From the NCBI GenBank assembly GCA_963833465.1, contig CAWHXW010000003.1:186001-250000 (forward strand): DNA of 64,000 nucleotides, in the 5' to 3' direction. Of this stretch, positions 47,910 to 58,400 are shown one piece after another. Source of the DNA: Fen-1298 sp963833465. Lineage in GTDB: Bacteria > Bacteroidota > Ignavibacteria > UBA10030. A program made the translations under genes and the position numbers. Position 1 is the stretch's first letter. Each line of letters opens with the position of its first letter. Below the pieces are notes generated by a model that saw only the letters and a list, made by a program, of their open reading frames with translations, did not search any database and had not been told where the DNA came from.

Positions 47910-49184
47910 TGGAATCTTTCTTTGACGGATTCGAAAGACCGAATAATTTTTGAATGGCACTCATCTTTTGTAAACGATCTGTTAGTGAAGTGTCTTCTCC
48001 GGTTCTTAAATTAACAATAGGAGCATGGACAATTTTATTGATGATGCGTTTTGTCACTAATTCTACAAGTTCTCGGTCTTTTTGATCAAAACGGTTTATA
48101 TTTTTGGCAAGCTCTTCCTGGCGAATGTTTTCCATAAATTGTGTGAGTGCTGTAATAGTAGGGTTGACTTCTAGTGAAGAATACCAGTGCGTCAACTCAG
48201 TGAGGATTTCTGTGATAATTGCTTCCACTTTTGGAATTTCTGCACGCCTTTTTTGTAGATTTTCTTCCACCATTAAATTAAGCGTGTCGAGATCATATAG
48301 AAAAACATTTTCAATTTTTTTTACTTCAGGGTTAATATTTCGTGGAACCCGATATCTATTATGAATAACGTTTTATTGACGTGGTGCTTCAAGGCTCGTT
48401 GAATATCAGGCGCGGAAAGAATATATCGATTCACTTCAACAGATGAAATTACTATATCTACAAAAGGAATATTATCGAACCAATTCTCAAACGGAATAAC
48501 CACACCTTGAACTTTTCCAGCAAGCTGTTCAGCGCGTTTCTTTGTACGGTTTGTAATCAGGAGTTTACCAATTTCTTTGCTGCGCAAATATGTTGCAGTC
48601 AAATCTGCGGTTTCACCGGCACCGATAACAAGCGCAGATTTCTTATGCAAATTATCAAAAATCTTCTCAGCTAATTCAACAGCTGCATAACTGACTGAAA
48701 CAGCGCCGTCTCCGATTTCTGTCTCTGTGCGCGCTCGCTTGCCGGACCGAAAAGCAAGCTGGAACAAGCGATTCATAAAAAATCCTGCTGTGCCAAGTTC
48801 GATGGCAAGATTAAATCCTTCTTTAACTTGAGCAAGAATTTGGACGTCACCTAAAACCATCGAATCAATGCCGGCGGAAACACGAAAGAGATGCCGTGCT
48901 GCATCGCCTGCAGTGAGCGTGAATAAATCGGATGGTTGAACTTTGCCTTCAGCATTCTTCTCTGCAATTAATATTTTTTTAATTTCTTCTGATGAAAGAG
49001 AATTATTCTCTGTTAATGCATACAATTCGGTTCTGTTGCAAGTCGAGAACATTACGCATTCGCCAACGCCAAATGGTTTTAAGAGAGGCAAAGCATGATG
49101 TATTTCTTCAGAAGAAAACCAGAGCCTCTCACGCACATCTAATGGAGCCGTGTGGTGCGATATCCCTACACAAAGAAGGTTCAT
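47902..49184 (-). CDS. hemA: Glutamyl-tRNA reductase, single-base frame break
   Basis: The N-terminal 287 residues: VGISHHTAPLDVRERLWFS, FSTCNRTELYALT (catalytic Cys), GIDSMVLGDVQILAQVKEG, VIGAGETADLTATYL, ITNRTKKRAEQLA. The frame is lost at DIG-FHEILTL. Adding one C at 48348-48350 (a short C run, plus strand) restores IDIGVPRNINPEVKKI and continues in the downstream ORF to 47902 with the dimerisation domain. Corrected length 427, normal. Makes glutamate-1-semialdehyde from charged tRNA, the entry to haem by the C5 pathway. A homopolymer length error is the likeliest cause. Confidence 0.9.
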
Positions 49185-49185
49185 T

Positions 49186-50010
49186 TTAGTAAAACTTATG
49201 GAAGCCGCTAAAGAAAATATTGATGATTGTCATTGAGAAAATTGAGATTAGAAAACCTATAATGGAAAGAATCATAACCTTGCGGCCTTTCCATCCATAC
49301 TTCACTTTTGCGATTACGAGAAATCCGTACATTGCCCAAATAATTATTGTCCCAATAAGTTTAGGATCAAAGTAGTTAGGATTGGTGATTGCTTTATTAA
49401 GCCATATAAATCCGAATAATATGGCTATGCTGAGAAATAAAAATGCAAGTGCTAATGCCGTAAATGTCATCCGTTCCAAGGTTTCAAGTGTGGGGAGTTT
49501 TTTATATATGACACCAAACTGTGAAGATTTCATTTCATGATAAAGCATCAGAAACATCAAACTATATGTACCGGCAATTGTGATGGCAGCGTAACCAATA
49601 AGTGCAGAACTAACATGCACGCCAAAAAGAACGCTATGAAGAATTTCTTTAACTTCAGTTGTATCTTTAATAAAAATAGAAGAGGCAAGCTGAAAAAAGA
49701 AAGCGATATTGAGAATAAAATATCCTGTTTCTTTATGTTGCGAATGAACCTCTATCACAAAATATATAATAGCGATCGAGCAAGCCAGTACAGTAAAAAT
49801 CTCAAATACCGTAGTAACTGGTGCATGACGAAATATTATTATTCTGGCTGCGATATAAATAAGGTGAAGTGCTATCGTGCCGATCAGAATTGGTGTTTTG
49901 GAAAGTTTTGCCCAGTTTTTATCTGCAAAGAATGCCTTCCCATATGTCCATACTAATGTGAAATAAAAAAGGGGCAATAAATAATCAAATGTTACCATCG
50001 AGAATGTCAC
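49186..50010 (-). CDS. Cytochrome c assembly protein, CcsA/HemX type
   Basis: 274 residues with about eight membrane helices (LLPLFYFTLVWTYGKAFF, LIGTIALHLIYIAARIIIF, VSSALIGYAAITIAGTYSLMFLMLYH and others). The family motif with conserved His residues is present in the middle helices (HLIYI, GVHVSSALIG). It is the first gene in the haem operon, one base before hemA, the HemX position. Either haem export or delivery, or stabilising HemA, is possible; the sequence cannot separate them. Confidence 0.85.
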   Translation of the reverse strand: MTFSMVTFDYLLPLFYFTLVWTYGKAFFADKNWAKLSKTPILIGTIALHLIYIAARIIIFRHAPVTTVFEIFTVLACSIAIIYFVIEVHSQHKETGYFILNIAFFFQLASSIFIKDTTEVKEILHSVLFGVHVSSALIGYAAITIAGTYSLMFLMLYHEMKSSQFGVIYKKLPTLETLERMTFTALALAFLFLSIAILFGFIWLNKAITNPNYFDPKLIGTIIIWAMYGFLVIAKVKYGWKGRKVMILSIIGFLISIFSMTIINIFFSGFHKFY

Positions 50011-50330
50011 CCTTTTAGAATGTTCATGAAAAGGTATAGAAATGTTGCGGGAGAAACAAGATGATTGGAATACTACATTAACAATATATATCTGGATAAA
50101 ACATATTTTCTATCTTGTTTTAATTTAATAAGCTGCTATTGGTTATGTAATCTTTAAAGGAATTAAATACGAAAAAATGTTAGTCGAAAACCAATGTGTA
50201 CAGGCCAGTTTTTTTTGTAATAAAACTCAGTATAGTGAGATAATATCGATGTCGTACAGAAACAAATTAGAAAAAAAATCTCCCCCAATGATTGAAACGA
50301 TTTATTTTACTTGATAAGTAAATTACAGAT
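50011..50330. other. 320-base intergenic stretch, nothing recognised
   Basis: Lies between the start of the CcsA/HemX gene and the end of argH. It is AT-rich, with several homopolymer A and T runs, but no ORF, convincing hairpin or repeat seen. The haem operon promoter must be near its left end. Confidence 0.5.
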
Positions 50331-51722
50331 TTATACTCTTCGTTTTCTCAGTACACGAGCCCATGAAGCAATTTGCTTTTTCACTTCATGCGGATTTGTG
50401 CTACCAGCTGATTGTTTTTGGTTCACACTATTCTGTGGAAGTATAAAGTCAAACACGTCGCCGTCGAACTTAACAGAGAATTGTTTCAGCATTTCAACAT
50501 CAAGATTGCCGAAATACATTTTGTGTTTTATACAATATGCCACAACTTTACCAGTAATTTCATGCGCTTCTCGGAATGGCAGACCCTTTCGCACCAAATA
50601 ATCTGCCATATCAGTTGCTGAAAGGAAATCTGTACGAAGTTCTTCCTCCAAATGAGCTTTCTCGAATGTTGTGTGCACAAGCAGATGCGAAAAGATGAAT
50701 AGACATTGCTGCAAAGTGCTAACTACATCAAACATCGGTTTTTTATCTTCCTGCATATCGCGGTTGTATGCAAGCGGTAATCCTTTCATAATTGTAATAA
50801 GATTGACAAATGCGCCATATATACTGCCAGCTTTCCCGCGCACAAGTTCCGCTATATCAGGATTTTTTTTCTGCGGCATTATACTGCTGCCTGTTGCGTA
50901 GGAATCGCTTATCTGAGCGAAACCAAATTCTTTGGTTGTCCACAGTACTAATTCTTCCGCAAATCTGCTCAAGTGCATAATAAGAATACTGCAAGCAGCT
51001 GTAAATTCAATTAAGTAATCTCTATCGCTAACGGCGTCAATACTGTTCTCGACTATTCCGTCGAAGTGAAGTTTCTTTGCCACCAACATGCGATCAATTG
51101 GAAATGATGTTCCGGCAAATGCCGCTGCACCAAGAGGTGATTTGTTTAAACGCTTACTGCATTCCTGCAATCGTTCAAAATCGCGTTCCAGCATAGATAT
51201 ATATGCCAGTAGATGATGAGAAAGCAGAATCGGTTGTGCTCGTTGTGTGTGTGTATAACCGGGCATAAGTACGCCGAAAACCTTCTCAGATTTGTATAGT
51301 AATACACGTTGAAGGTTAATAATAAGTTTGCTGATCTCGCGGATTGCAGTGCGGAGGAACAACCGCTCGTCGAGTGCAATCTGGTCGTTGCGGCTTCGAG
51401 CTGTGTGAAGTTTTCCTCCAAGCGCTCCGATTTTCTGAGTCAGCCGTTGTTCAATTGCCATGTGAACATCTTCGTAATCGGCAGTTAATTCAAATTTGCC
51501 TATTTCAATTTCTTTCTGGATTGATTTCAGTGCAGTGCGGATGCGGCGCATTTCAGATGCAGTCAGCACTTTACATGCAGCAAGCATTTCCACGTGCGCA
51601 ATGCTTCCAGCGATATCTTCTGCGTAGAGTTTTTTATCAAGTTCTATGGAAGAAGAAAATTTCAATGCGATTTCAGCAAGAGGTTCTTTAAATCTTCCGC
51701 TCCAAAGCGTTTGAGCTGGCAT
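50331..51722 (-). CDS. argH: Argininosuccinate lyase
   Basis: 463 residues. Splits argininosuccinate into arginine and fumarate. LWSGRFKEPLAEIALKF at the start, EDVHMAIEQRL, LHTARSRNDQIALDERLFLR, PGYTHTQRAQPILLSHHLLAYI, and GSSIMPQKKNPDIAELVRGKAG (fumarase/lyase signature). About 5.4 kb from argG with unrelated genes between, so not in the main arg operon. Confidence 0.94.
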   Translation of the reverse strand: MPAQTLWSGRFKEPLAEIALKFSSSIELDKKLYAEDIAGSIAHVEMLAACKVLTASEMRRIRTALKSIQKEIEIGKFELTADYEDVHMAIEQRLTQKIGALGGKLHTARSRNDQIALDERLFLRTAIREISKLIINLQRVLLYKSEKVFGVLMPGYTHTQRAQPILLSHHLLAYISMLERDFERLQECSKRLNKSPLGAAAFAGTSFPIDRMLVAKKLHFDGIVENSIDAVSDRDYLIEFTAACSILIMHLSRFAEELVLWTTKEFGFAQISDSYATGSSIMPQKKNPDIAELVRGKAGSIYGAFVNLITIMKGLPLAYNRDMQEDKKPMFDVVSTLQQCLFIFSHLLVHTTFEKAHLEEELRTDFLSATDMADYLVRKGLPFREAHEITGKVVAYCIKHKMYFGNLDVEMLKQFSVKFDGDVFDFILPQNSVNQKQSAGSTNPHEVKKQIASWARVLRKRRV

Positions 51723-51850
51723 AATTGATATCCGAGTAATAATAATTAATGAAAATAAAGTTAATATAATTTACTTAAAAAAAATAGGTGGAGCAACGAA
51801 ATCAAGGAAAAAGTAAGATAGAAAATTAAACAGGTTTTGCAATTTCTATA

Positions 51851-53674
51851 TTATTTTGATTTTGCATAAGCTCTGACAAATTCTTCTAAACCTTTTACAA
51901 TTTGTTCAGCCACTTTTTTTCGAAAACCATCATCCAATAAAAGCATCTCATCTTCTGGATTAGAAAGAAAAGCTGTTTCAACCAATACGTTTGGCAGTTG
52001 TGTCAGTGAGTTAAGTGTAAAATTGAAACTGCCTACTTCGCCAAATTGCTTCAGACCGATAGCAAGCATCTTATCATAAATAATATCGGCAAGCGGTTTG
52101 AATCCAATATATCGATAGTAAGAGCTGACACCTCGCAATGCAATTGGATCTGACGCATCACCGGCAGAGTTGCAATGAACGCTCACAAGTAAACAAGCAC
52201 TTGAATATAATATCTTATCAATGCGTTCAGGCATAGCAGGAACGTTATTCTCTGTGCGCGAAAGTACAACTTGAACACCTTGGGAAGTAAGGATTGATTC
52301 AAGATCGCGCGCTATTGATATAGTTATATCTTTTTCAAGTACCCCGGTAGCACCGATTGAGCCATGATTATCGCCGCCGTGTCCTGCATCGATAGCAATA
52401 ATTAATCCCGAAAGAACCGAATCAGGCGAAACAATTACAGGCGGCTTGCGGATTTTTATTTGCAGTGATCTGCCTGCATAATTAATATCAAAGCCCCAAT
52501 GTGGGTGAAGAAGATTGATAATCATCCGATACTGATTGGCGGCAATCTGTTTCCAGGTTATGCTTTCAATTCCTTTTACTGAACGCGGCTGTGAAATCCA
52601 GTTTGTATTTGAAGTTGCCCCATAGACATCAACGGCAATTGCATTGGGATTAATTAATTGTTCGCTTGTGTATGGAAGTTTTTCGGAAAGTGTCAACGTG
52701 ACAATATCTTCCAAGTTGCTATTTGTCACAGAGATAGCTCCTGCAAGACCTTGCGGCAATGGTGTATCTGGCGGTAAAAGTTTTGCGAATTCTTCAGGCA
52801 GCCATGCTTCCATAGATGCAGAAAGCTGAACATGATATTGCGCTCCAATCTTACCAATAATTTTCACGCGAATTCCTTCTTGGAGAAATCCTAACTTAGA
52901 TCCGCCCAGTCGATCTTCACCAAGACCGGCATTGAGATACGGATGTTTGCCAATTATCTCTACAACACGCGGCAATTCTTTTGGGAGAATAGATATCTTA
53001 GCTTTCGATAAAACCTTTTCGCTACTCCAAAAACTTTTCTTCAAACGAAATTTGATTTGCACATCTCGTGTTTCATCTGTCGGTCTCACTTTGTAACGAC
53101 CGATGTAAATGCCGGCAAATCCGCCGCCTTCGCCGGATGAAAGTTCGCGCATCGGAATATTTGATTCGACATTTGGAATGTCAAACGATGCTTCCCAGCC
53201 CGGACTTCCTTTAAATTTTACTTCTAGCACATCGCTGCATGTAAGCCACATATCTTCCGACGGTTCCATCATCGCTTGTTCGATTACAAGCGTATCGTGC
53301 GGTGAGTTCTTCATCGGCTCCGGACGAATGATAACAAATTCTTTCCACAGCGAATCTCCTGCTGTAGATTTTACGGTGAAGCGAAGTAAATTTGCTCCAA
53401 CCTTTACATCAACAAGTCCGACAAATGCGCCGCTTGCATAAACTTTTGTTTGTGATCCGTTGATAAATGCTTTTACATCCGGCTGCGTGCAGGCAGCTAT
53501 GCGATAATGAGAGGCAAATGTACGGATCGTATCCCTATCCGGCCGCTGCACATGTAAAAATAAAGTGTCTTTGCTTGTATTTATTTGAGCAGGCACCTGC
53601 TGAACGGTATCAATTTTGGCTTGAGCAAAAATGCTTGAAGTAAAAAGAAGAATAATGAAGATTGAACGAAACAT
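51851..53674 (-). CDS. N-acetylmuramoyl-L-alanine amidase (Amidase_3) with SH3-like domain
   Basis: 607 residues from the ATG at 53674 (GGGAAAG upstream). Signal peptide FIILLFTSSIFAQ. N-terminal Ig-like region (about 30-110), an SH3-like stretch near residues 270-315 (VKIIGKIGAQYHVQLS), an AMIN-like segment, then the zinc amidase from about 395: AIDAGHGGDNHGSIGATGVLEKD, VVLSRTENN, LLVSVHCNSA, and ETAFLSNPEDEMLL. His, Glu and His zinc ligands are present. Cuts peptide side chains from peptidoglycan. Confidence 0.9.
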   Translation of the reverse strand: MFRSIFIILLFTSSIFAQAKIDTVQQVPAQINTSKDTLFLHVQRPDRDTIRTFASHYRIAACTQPDVKAFINGSQTKVYASGAFVGLVDVKVGANLLRFTVKSTAGDSLWKEFVIIRPEPMKNSPHDTLVIEQAMMEPSEDMWLTCSDVLEVKFKGSPGWEASFDIPNVESNIPMRELSSGEGGGFAGIYIGRYKVRPTDETRDVQIKFRLKKSFWSSEKVLSKAKISILPKELPRVVEIIGKHPYLNAGLGEDRLGGSKLGFLQEGIRVKIIGKIGAQYHVQLSASMEAWLPEEFAKLLPPDTPLPQGLAGAISVTNSNLEDIVTLTLSEKLPYTSEQLINPNAIAVDVYGATSNTNWISQPRSVKGIESITWKQIAANQYRMIINLLHPHWGFDINYAGRSLQIKIRKPPVIVSPDSVLSGLIIAIDAGHGGDNHGSIGATGVLEKDITISIARDLESILTSQGVQVVLSRTENNVPAMPERIDKILYSSACLLVSVHCNSAGDASDPIALRGVSSYYRYIGFKPLADIIYDKMLAIGLKQFGEVGSFNFTLNSLTQLPNVLVETAFLSNPEDEMLLLDDGFRKKVAEQIVKGLEEFVRAYAKSK

Positions 53675-53761
53675 AAAACTTTCCCGCTTTTGAGTTATCG
53701 ACCTGTATAAATCAATCAAGAAATGGGCTTAAATTCAAGTTCAGAAATACATAAAAAGAAA

Positions 53762-53787
53762 AGCTGAATGTTTCGTTCAGCCTTTTA
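53762..53787. terminator. Terminator hairpin between GH3 and amidase genes
   Basis: AGCTGAA pairs with TTCAGC(C); T-rich stretches flank both sides, so it can end transcription from the GH3 gene on the minus strand. Confidence 0.65.
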
Positions 53788-53808
53788 ATTTCTGCGAAGC
53801 AATTTTGG

Positions 53809-56800
53809 TCACTTTACCAAACATAATTTTTTTACTGAGATATAATTTCCAGCTTCCAATCTGTATAAATAAATACCGGAAGCAAGATTCTTTGCGTCAA
53901 AGGTCTTTGAATAATGTCCTGCCATTTGCCGCGTATTCACGAGTGTGGCTACTTCTTGGCCAAGCATGTCAAATATTTTCAATTTTACATAGCAGTTTTG
54001 AAGTAAATCGTACGCAATTACAGTTGTCGGATTGAATGGATTAGGATACGCATTCAGCAGGTTATATTCCAAAGGAATAATACTTTTTTTTGTGTCTTGG
54101 GTTACGCCCGTTGGTACAGCGCCATAAATTTGCATTTCATATAAAGAATATCCCCATTGCGTTGCACGTTGAATTCCAAGCATTCGTACAAATCGTGCAT
54201 TTGCACTCACTATAATATTGTCCATTCCGCCGTCGCCATTCGTTTCGTGTTTCACATCATTCCATATAGATCCGCTATCGGAAATCTGAATATAATATTC
54301 TTTTCCATAAGCGGTTTCCCAGTTCAATACAACATTGTCAATATAGTATTCAGATTGAAGATCTACGGTAATAGATTGCGGGTCGCTGAAAGCAGACGAC
54401 CAGCGTGTACTCATATTTCCATCTACAGCCATCGATCCGCTAAGAGTTGGATCATTATTTTCTACAGAAGTAACGGTTACCGGTTTTTGCAAAGCGAGAT
54501 TAACAAGCGGTTGAGGATAGACAGTGAATTGCCCTGAAGATGAATTATTACTTTCTACGCATTCATCTATAGTGTTATCAGGATCTACGGTTGCTTCTAC
54601 ATTGTAGGTACCAACGGCATTTGCCAACCAAGTACCTGAGTCCGCGCAAATCAGAGCCATGCCGCCTGTAGGAATCGAACATGTAAATTTATTCGACAAA
54701 CTGACTTGTTGACTATTCACAGTGAATGATACTTTGACAGGTGAACCTTCTGTTGTCGGTGCACTTCCCTGATTTTTCACTGCGGCATAGAAGATCACTT
54801 TTTGCCCAACAATTGGAAATGGAGGAACCATTTTTATATTTGTGATAAGCAAGTCTGGTTTTTTAGGTCCGCTAAGAACATTAAAGTTGCCGGAAAGAGG
54901 AAGATTATCTGATGAACCGCCAACGCGTACCGTGAATTGTCCCGGATCAATTTCATATGTGTTGCTTGTTTCATCAAAATAATAAAGCTCGTCAGCAGTC
55001 AATGTAAATTCAACTGTAGCAGTAATGCCGGGATCGATAATGACTCGCTTGAATGCTTTGAGTTCTTTTACTGGCATAGGTAATGATGATACTGGATGTG
55101 TTAAATAGAGTTGAGCTATTTCATCACCGGTGCGCGTTCCGGTATTCATTACATCGACTTGTACTGTTACTAATTCGCCGGGCGCAATTGACGTTGGAGA
55201 TATTCTTAAATTTCCGTACGAAAAAGTTGTATAACTTAATCCGAAACCGAAAGCAAATTGCGGCACATATCCCATTTTATCAAACCAACGATATCCCCGT
55301 CCATAACTTGTATCGAAATTATCATTTTGCAGCCAGGGCGGTAATTGTGAATCGTCTTTCGGCATTGTTACCGGCATTTTACCGCCTGGATTATAATCGC
55401 CGAATAATACATCAGCAAGCGCATTACCGCCTTCTTGACTTGGATAGAATGCATAAATTAATCCCTTGATTGTATCAATGCACCGGCTCAAACTGCAAAC
55501 TCCGCCGCTGAAAATAGCCGCGACGATATTTGGATTGGCAGCCGCAAGCATGTTGATAAGGTCTTGCTGTTCACCGGGCAGGCTTGTTGAGCCATTAGCG
55601 CGATCAGCGCCTTCGCCTTCCTGAGTCGGATCAAGCCCGCCGCAATAAATAACGAAATCCGCGTTATGCGCACAATTCACTGCTGCGGCAAATCCGCTTG
55701 TATCGCTGCTATTGATATCACATCCTTTTGCATAAGAAACTTTGCTTGCGCCAATTTTATTTTCTATTCCTTGTTTTGGACTTACAGTGTAAAAAGGCGG
55801 CACGTATGAACTCCCGCGCCCATCGATTTGTAAAACCGCAGCACTTGGACCAATGAGTGCTACAGTGTTGACAGTTTTGCTTAACGGAAGAATTTGATTT
55901 TGATTCTTGAGCAGAACTAAAGATTTGTGTCCGGCTTCTAAACATAATTGCTGATGCGCCGTGCTGTTGACATCACTTGAATTTCCAAGCGGCTGGTAAT
56001 CGAGCATACCGGCAAAAATTTTTGTTCGCAGTACGCATCGCACAGCTTCATCAATCACTGAGTCAGGAACAGTACCGTTACTCACCATCGTTGGAAGATC
56101 GTTTGCATAATTATTTGCGCCCATGCAAATATTGCAGCCAGCTTTGATAGCTAATTTTGAATGAACAATCGAACCCCAATCGGAAACTACATAGAACGGA
56201 AATCCCCAATGCGTGCGAAGAATCGTCGTCAATAAATTATAATTTTCTGCGCACCATTCATAATTGATTCTATTGTAAGCATTCATTACACACATTGCAC
56301 CGCCTTGCTGAACTGCTGTTCTGAATGCTAATCCGGCATCTTCATGCAAAACACGCTGGCTTGCTGTAATATTATTTGTCGTTCGTCCATCCTCCCTGTG
56401 ATTAGCATTGTAATGTTTAACTGTTGCGATGCACGGCGTTGATTGGATGCCTTTGACAACTGAGGTTGTGATTTGAGCACAGAGATAAGGATCTTCCCCG
56501 CCGGTTTCCGGACTGCGTCCGTTGCGCGGGTCGCGGTCAATATCGAGACACGGCCCAAGTGCCTGATGTTTTCCCTTGCCGCGGAATTCTTCGCCCACCG
56601 CAACACCGATACGCTGCGTTAGTTCGATATCCCATGTAGATGCCATGCCAATGCCGACAGGGAAGCTTGTAGCACTGCTTCCGTTATCATCGCGTACACC
56701 ATGGGGGCCGTCTGACATTACAAAGCCCGGGATTCCAAGACGCGTGTTGTCGGCAGTAGTCATCGAGGTTTGTTCGTTAAGCTGAAGGATTTTCTCTGCC

Positions 56801-56931
56801 ATCGTCATCTTGCTGAGTAATGTATCAATCCGTGCTTCAACAGTCTGTGCGGCAGAGTGTAAAAAAGGAAATCCAATAAGAATTGAAAATATAAAACCTC
56901 TTATTGAATAATAATATTTATTGATTGGCAT
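53809..56931 (-). CDS. Secreted GH3 family glycosidase with CARDB, F5/8C and T9SS sorting domains
   Basis: 1040 residues. Signal peptide ending HSAAQ. GH3 N-domain about 35-330: LGIPGFVMSDGPHGVR, LGPCLDIDRDPRNGRSPET, CIATVKHYNAN (172-174 KHY) and the nucleophile Asp251 in VVSDWGSI. GH3 C-domain about 335-560 and FnIII-like domain to about 680. CARDB domain about 695-800, a discoidin-like F5/8C domain about 810-945, and a C-terminal sorting domain with AYPNPFNPTTVIAYDL. Probably a surface beta-glucosidase; likely cell-attached. Substrate not identified. Confidence 0.9.
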   Translation of the reverse strand: MPINKYYYSIRGFIFSILIGFPFLHSAAQTVEARIDTLLSKMTMAEKILQLNEQTSMTTADNTRLGIPGFVMSDGPHGVRDDNGSSATSFPVGIGMASTWDIELTQRIGVAVGEEFRGKGKHQALGPCLDIDRDPRNGRSPETGGEDPYLCAQITTSVVKGIQSTPCIATVKHYNANHREDGRTTNNITASQRVLHEDAGLAFRTAVQQGGAMCVMNAYNRINYEWCAENYNLLTTILRTHWGFPFYVVSDWGSIVHSKLAIKAGCNICMGANNYANDLPTMVSNGTVPDSVIDEAVRCVLRTKIFAGMLDYQPLGNSSDVNSTAHQQLCLEAGHKSLVLLKNQNQILPLSKTVNTVALIGPSAAVLQIDGRGSSYVPPFYTVSPKQGIENKIGASKVSYAKGCDINSSDTSGFAAAVNCAHNADFVIYCGGLDPTQEGEGADRANGSTSLPGEQQDLINMLAAANPNIVAAIFSGGVCSLSRCIDTIKGLIYAFYPSQEGGNALADVLFGDYNPGGKMPVTMPKDDSQLPPWLQNDNFDTSYGRGYRWFDKMGYVPQFAFGFGLSYTTFSYGNLRISPTSIAPGELVTVQVDVMNTGTRTGDEIAQLYLTHPVSSLPMPVKELKAFKRVIIDPGITATVEFTLTADELYYFDETSNTYEIDPGQFTVRVGGSSDNLPLSGNFNVLSGPKKPDLLITNIKMVPPFPIVGQKVIFYAAVKNQGSAPTTEGSPVKVSFTVNSQQVSLSNKFTCSIPTGGMALICADSGTWLANAVGTYNVEATVDPDNTIDECVESNNSSSGQFTVYPQPLVNLALQKPVTVTSVENNDPTLSGSMAVDGNMSTRWSSAFSDPQSITVDLQSEYYIDNVVLNWETAYGKEYYIQISDSGSIWNDVKHETNGDGGMDNIIVSANARFVRMLGIQRATQWGYSLYEMQIYGAVPTGVTQDTKKSIIPLEYNLLNAYPNPFNPTTVIAYDLLQNCYVKLKIFDMLGQEVATLVNTRQMAGHYSKTFDAKNLASGIYLYRLEAGNYISVKKLCLVK

Positions 56932-57041
56932 GATTAACTACTTTTTATTTTTTCTACATATTGTTTTATAATGAATTCCATGATGAATGTATAAGTTTTC
57001 TTGAGAGAATGCAAACAGCGTAAGATGTGCAATTTGTGTGC

Positions 57042-57077
57042 AAAAAGAAATCCCCATCGTGCATTCGCACAATAGGG
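57042..57077 (-). terminator. Terminator after argG
   Basis: CCCC-AT-GTGC type stem (57052-57077) pairs around CGAATG; on the minus strand it is followed by a T-run at 57047-57042. Confidence 0.72.
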
Positions 57078-57140
57078 AGAATAATTTCTTGACTTATGTA
57101 TCGTACTTACATTTGCGTGGGGCGGGGCATCCTTTTTTTC

Positions 57141-58358
57141 TTATTTTTTCTTCTTCAACAAACCCTTATTCACCTGATAAAATGTTTTTATTGGCAAACC
57201 GAATATTTGAATGAATCCGACGCTTGCTTTGTGATCGAAGGAATCTTCTTCTGTATAAGTAGCAAGTTTTGTATCGTAGAGAGAAGAAGGCGAGGTGCGT
57301 CCAGCAATGTCAAGATTGCCTTTATAGAGTCTTACTTTTACTGATCCGCTGACTACTTTTTGTGTTTCATTTACAAATGCATCCATTGCAGAGCGGAGCG
57401 GCGTGAACCACAAGCCGTTGTAAATCATATCGGCGTAATCGTTGGCAAGTTTGGCTTTAAAATGCGCCGTGTCTTTATCCAACACAAGCCGCTCAAGTTC
57501 ACGATGGGCAAAGTGAAGAACTGTCGCCGCAGGAGCTTCATAAACTTCCCGCGATTTAATACCGACAAGCCGGTTCTCGATAAGATCTAGTCTGCCGACT
57601 CCATTCGCTCCGGCAATTTCATTTAAGCGATCTATTAATTCTACGCCGCTCATTTTCTTGCCATTCAATGCAACCGGAACACCGAGTTTAAATTCAATTG
57701 TAACATATGTCGGTTCATCCGGCGCTAAGTTTGGCGGAACAGTCCGCTGGTACGCATCGGCAGGCGGCTCGACCATCGGATCTTCTAATACGCCGCATTC
57801 GATTGCTGTGCCCCAAAGATTTTCATCAATTGAATATGGATTCTTTTTCGTTGCAGCAACCGGAATGTTATGTTTTTCACAGTAAGCAATTTCTTCTTCG
57901 CGCGATTTGAATTCCCATTCTCGCACAGGTGCCAGTACTTTTAATTTTGGAGCAAGCGCTGCAACTGCAACTTCGAAACGAACTTGATCGTTTCCTTTTC
58001 CGGTGCAGCCGTGCGCAACTGCGGTGCATCCTTCTTTTATTGCAATTTCAACGAGCGATTTTGCAAGCAGAGGCCGGCCGATTGCTGTTGCCATCGGATA
58101 ATTATATTCGTAAAGCGCACCGGCTTTCAGCGACGGCCAAATATATTCCTCTACAAATTCAGTAGATAAATCCTGGATATAAACTTTCTTTGCTCCGGAT
58201 TTAATTGCTTTTTCTTTTAATCCAACGAGTTCTTTTTTCTGTCCCAAATTTCCAGTAACTGTAATAATCTCTGCATTGTATTTTTCCTGAAGCCATTTCA
58301 CAATGACTGATGTATCGAGTCCGCCGGAATATGCAACGGCAATTCTTTCTTTTTTCAA
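57141..58358 (-). CDS. argG: Argininosuccinate synthase
   Basis: 405 residues. Joins citrulline and aspartate using ATP. VAYSGGLDTSVIVKWLQ (ATP loop), AHGCTGKGNDQVRFEV, EYNYPMATAIGRPLLAK, NPYSIDENLWGTAIECG, ESTGVGRLDLIENR-type GANGVGRLDLIENRLVG and HKASVGFIQIFGL are conserved. Last gene of the arg operon and ends before a terminator. Confidence 0.94.
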   Translation of the reverse strand: MKKERIAVAYSGGLDTSVIVKWLQEKYNAEIITVTGNLGQKKELVGLKEKAIKSGAKKVYIQDLSTEFVEEYIWPSLKAGALYEYNYPMATAIGRPLLAKSLVEIAIKEGCTAVAHGCTGKGNDQVRFEVAVAALAPKLKVLAPVREWEFKSREEEIAYCEKHNIPVAATKKNPYSIDENLWGTAIECGVLEDPMVEPPADAYQRTVPPNLAPDEPTYVTIEFKLGVPVALNGKKMSGVELIDRLNEIAGANGVGRLDLIENRLVGIKSREVYEAPAATVLHFAHRELERLVLDKDTAHFKAKLANDYADMIYNGLWFTPLRSAMDAFVNETQKVVSGSVKVRLYKGNLDIAGRTSPSSLYDTKLATYTEEDSFDHKASVGFIQIFGLPIKTFYQVNKGLLKKKK

Positions 58359-58400
58359 AATATAATCTCCTTAATAATTTTCAAAAACATTTTTATTCAA

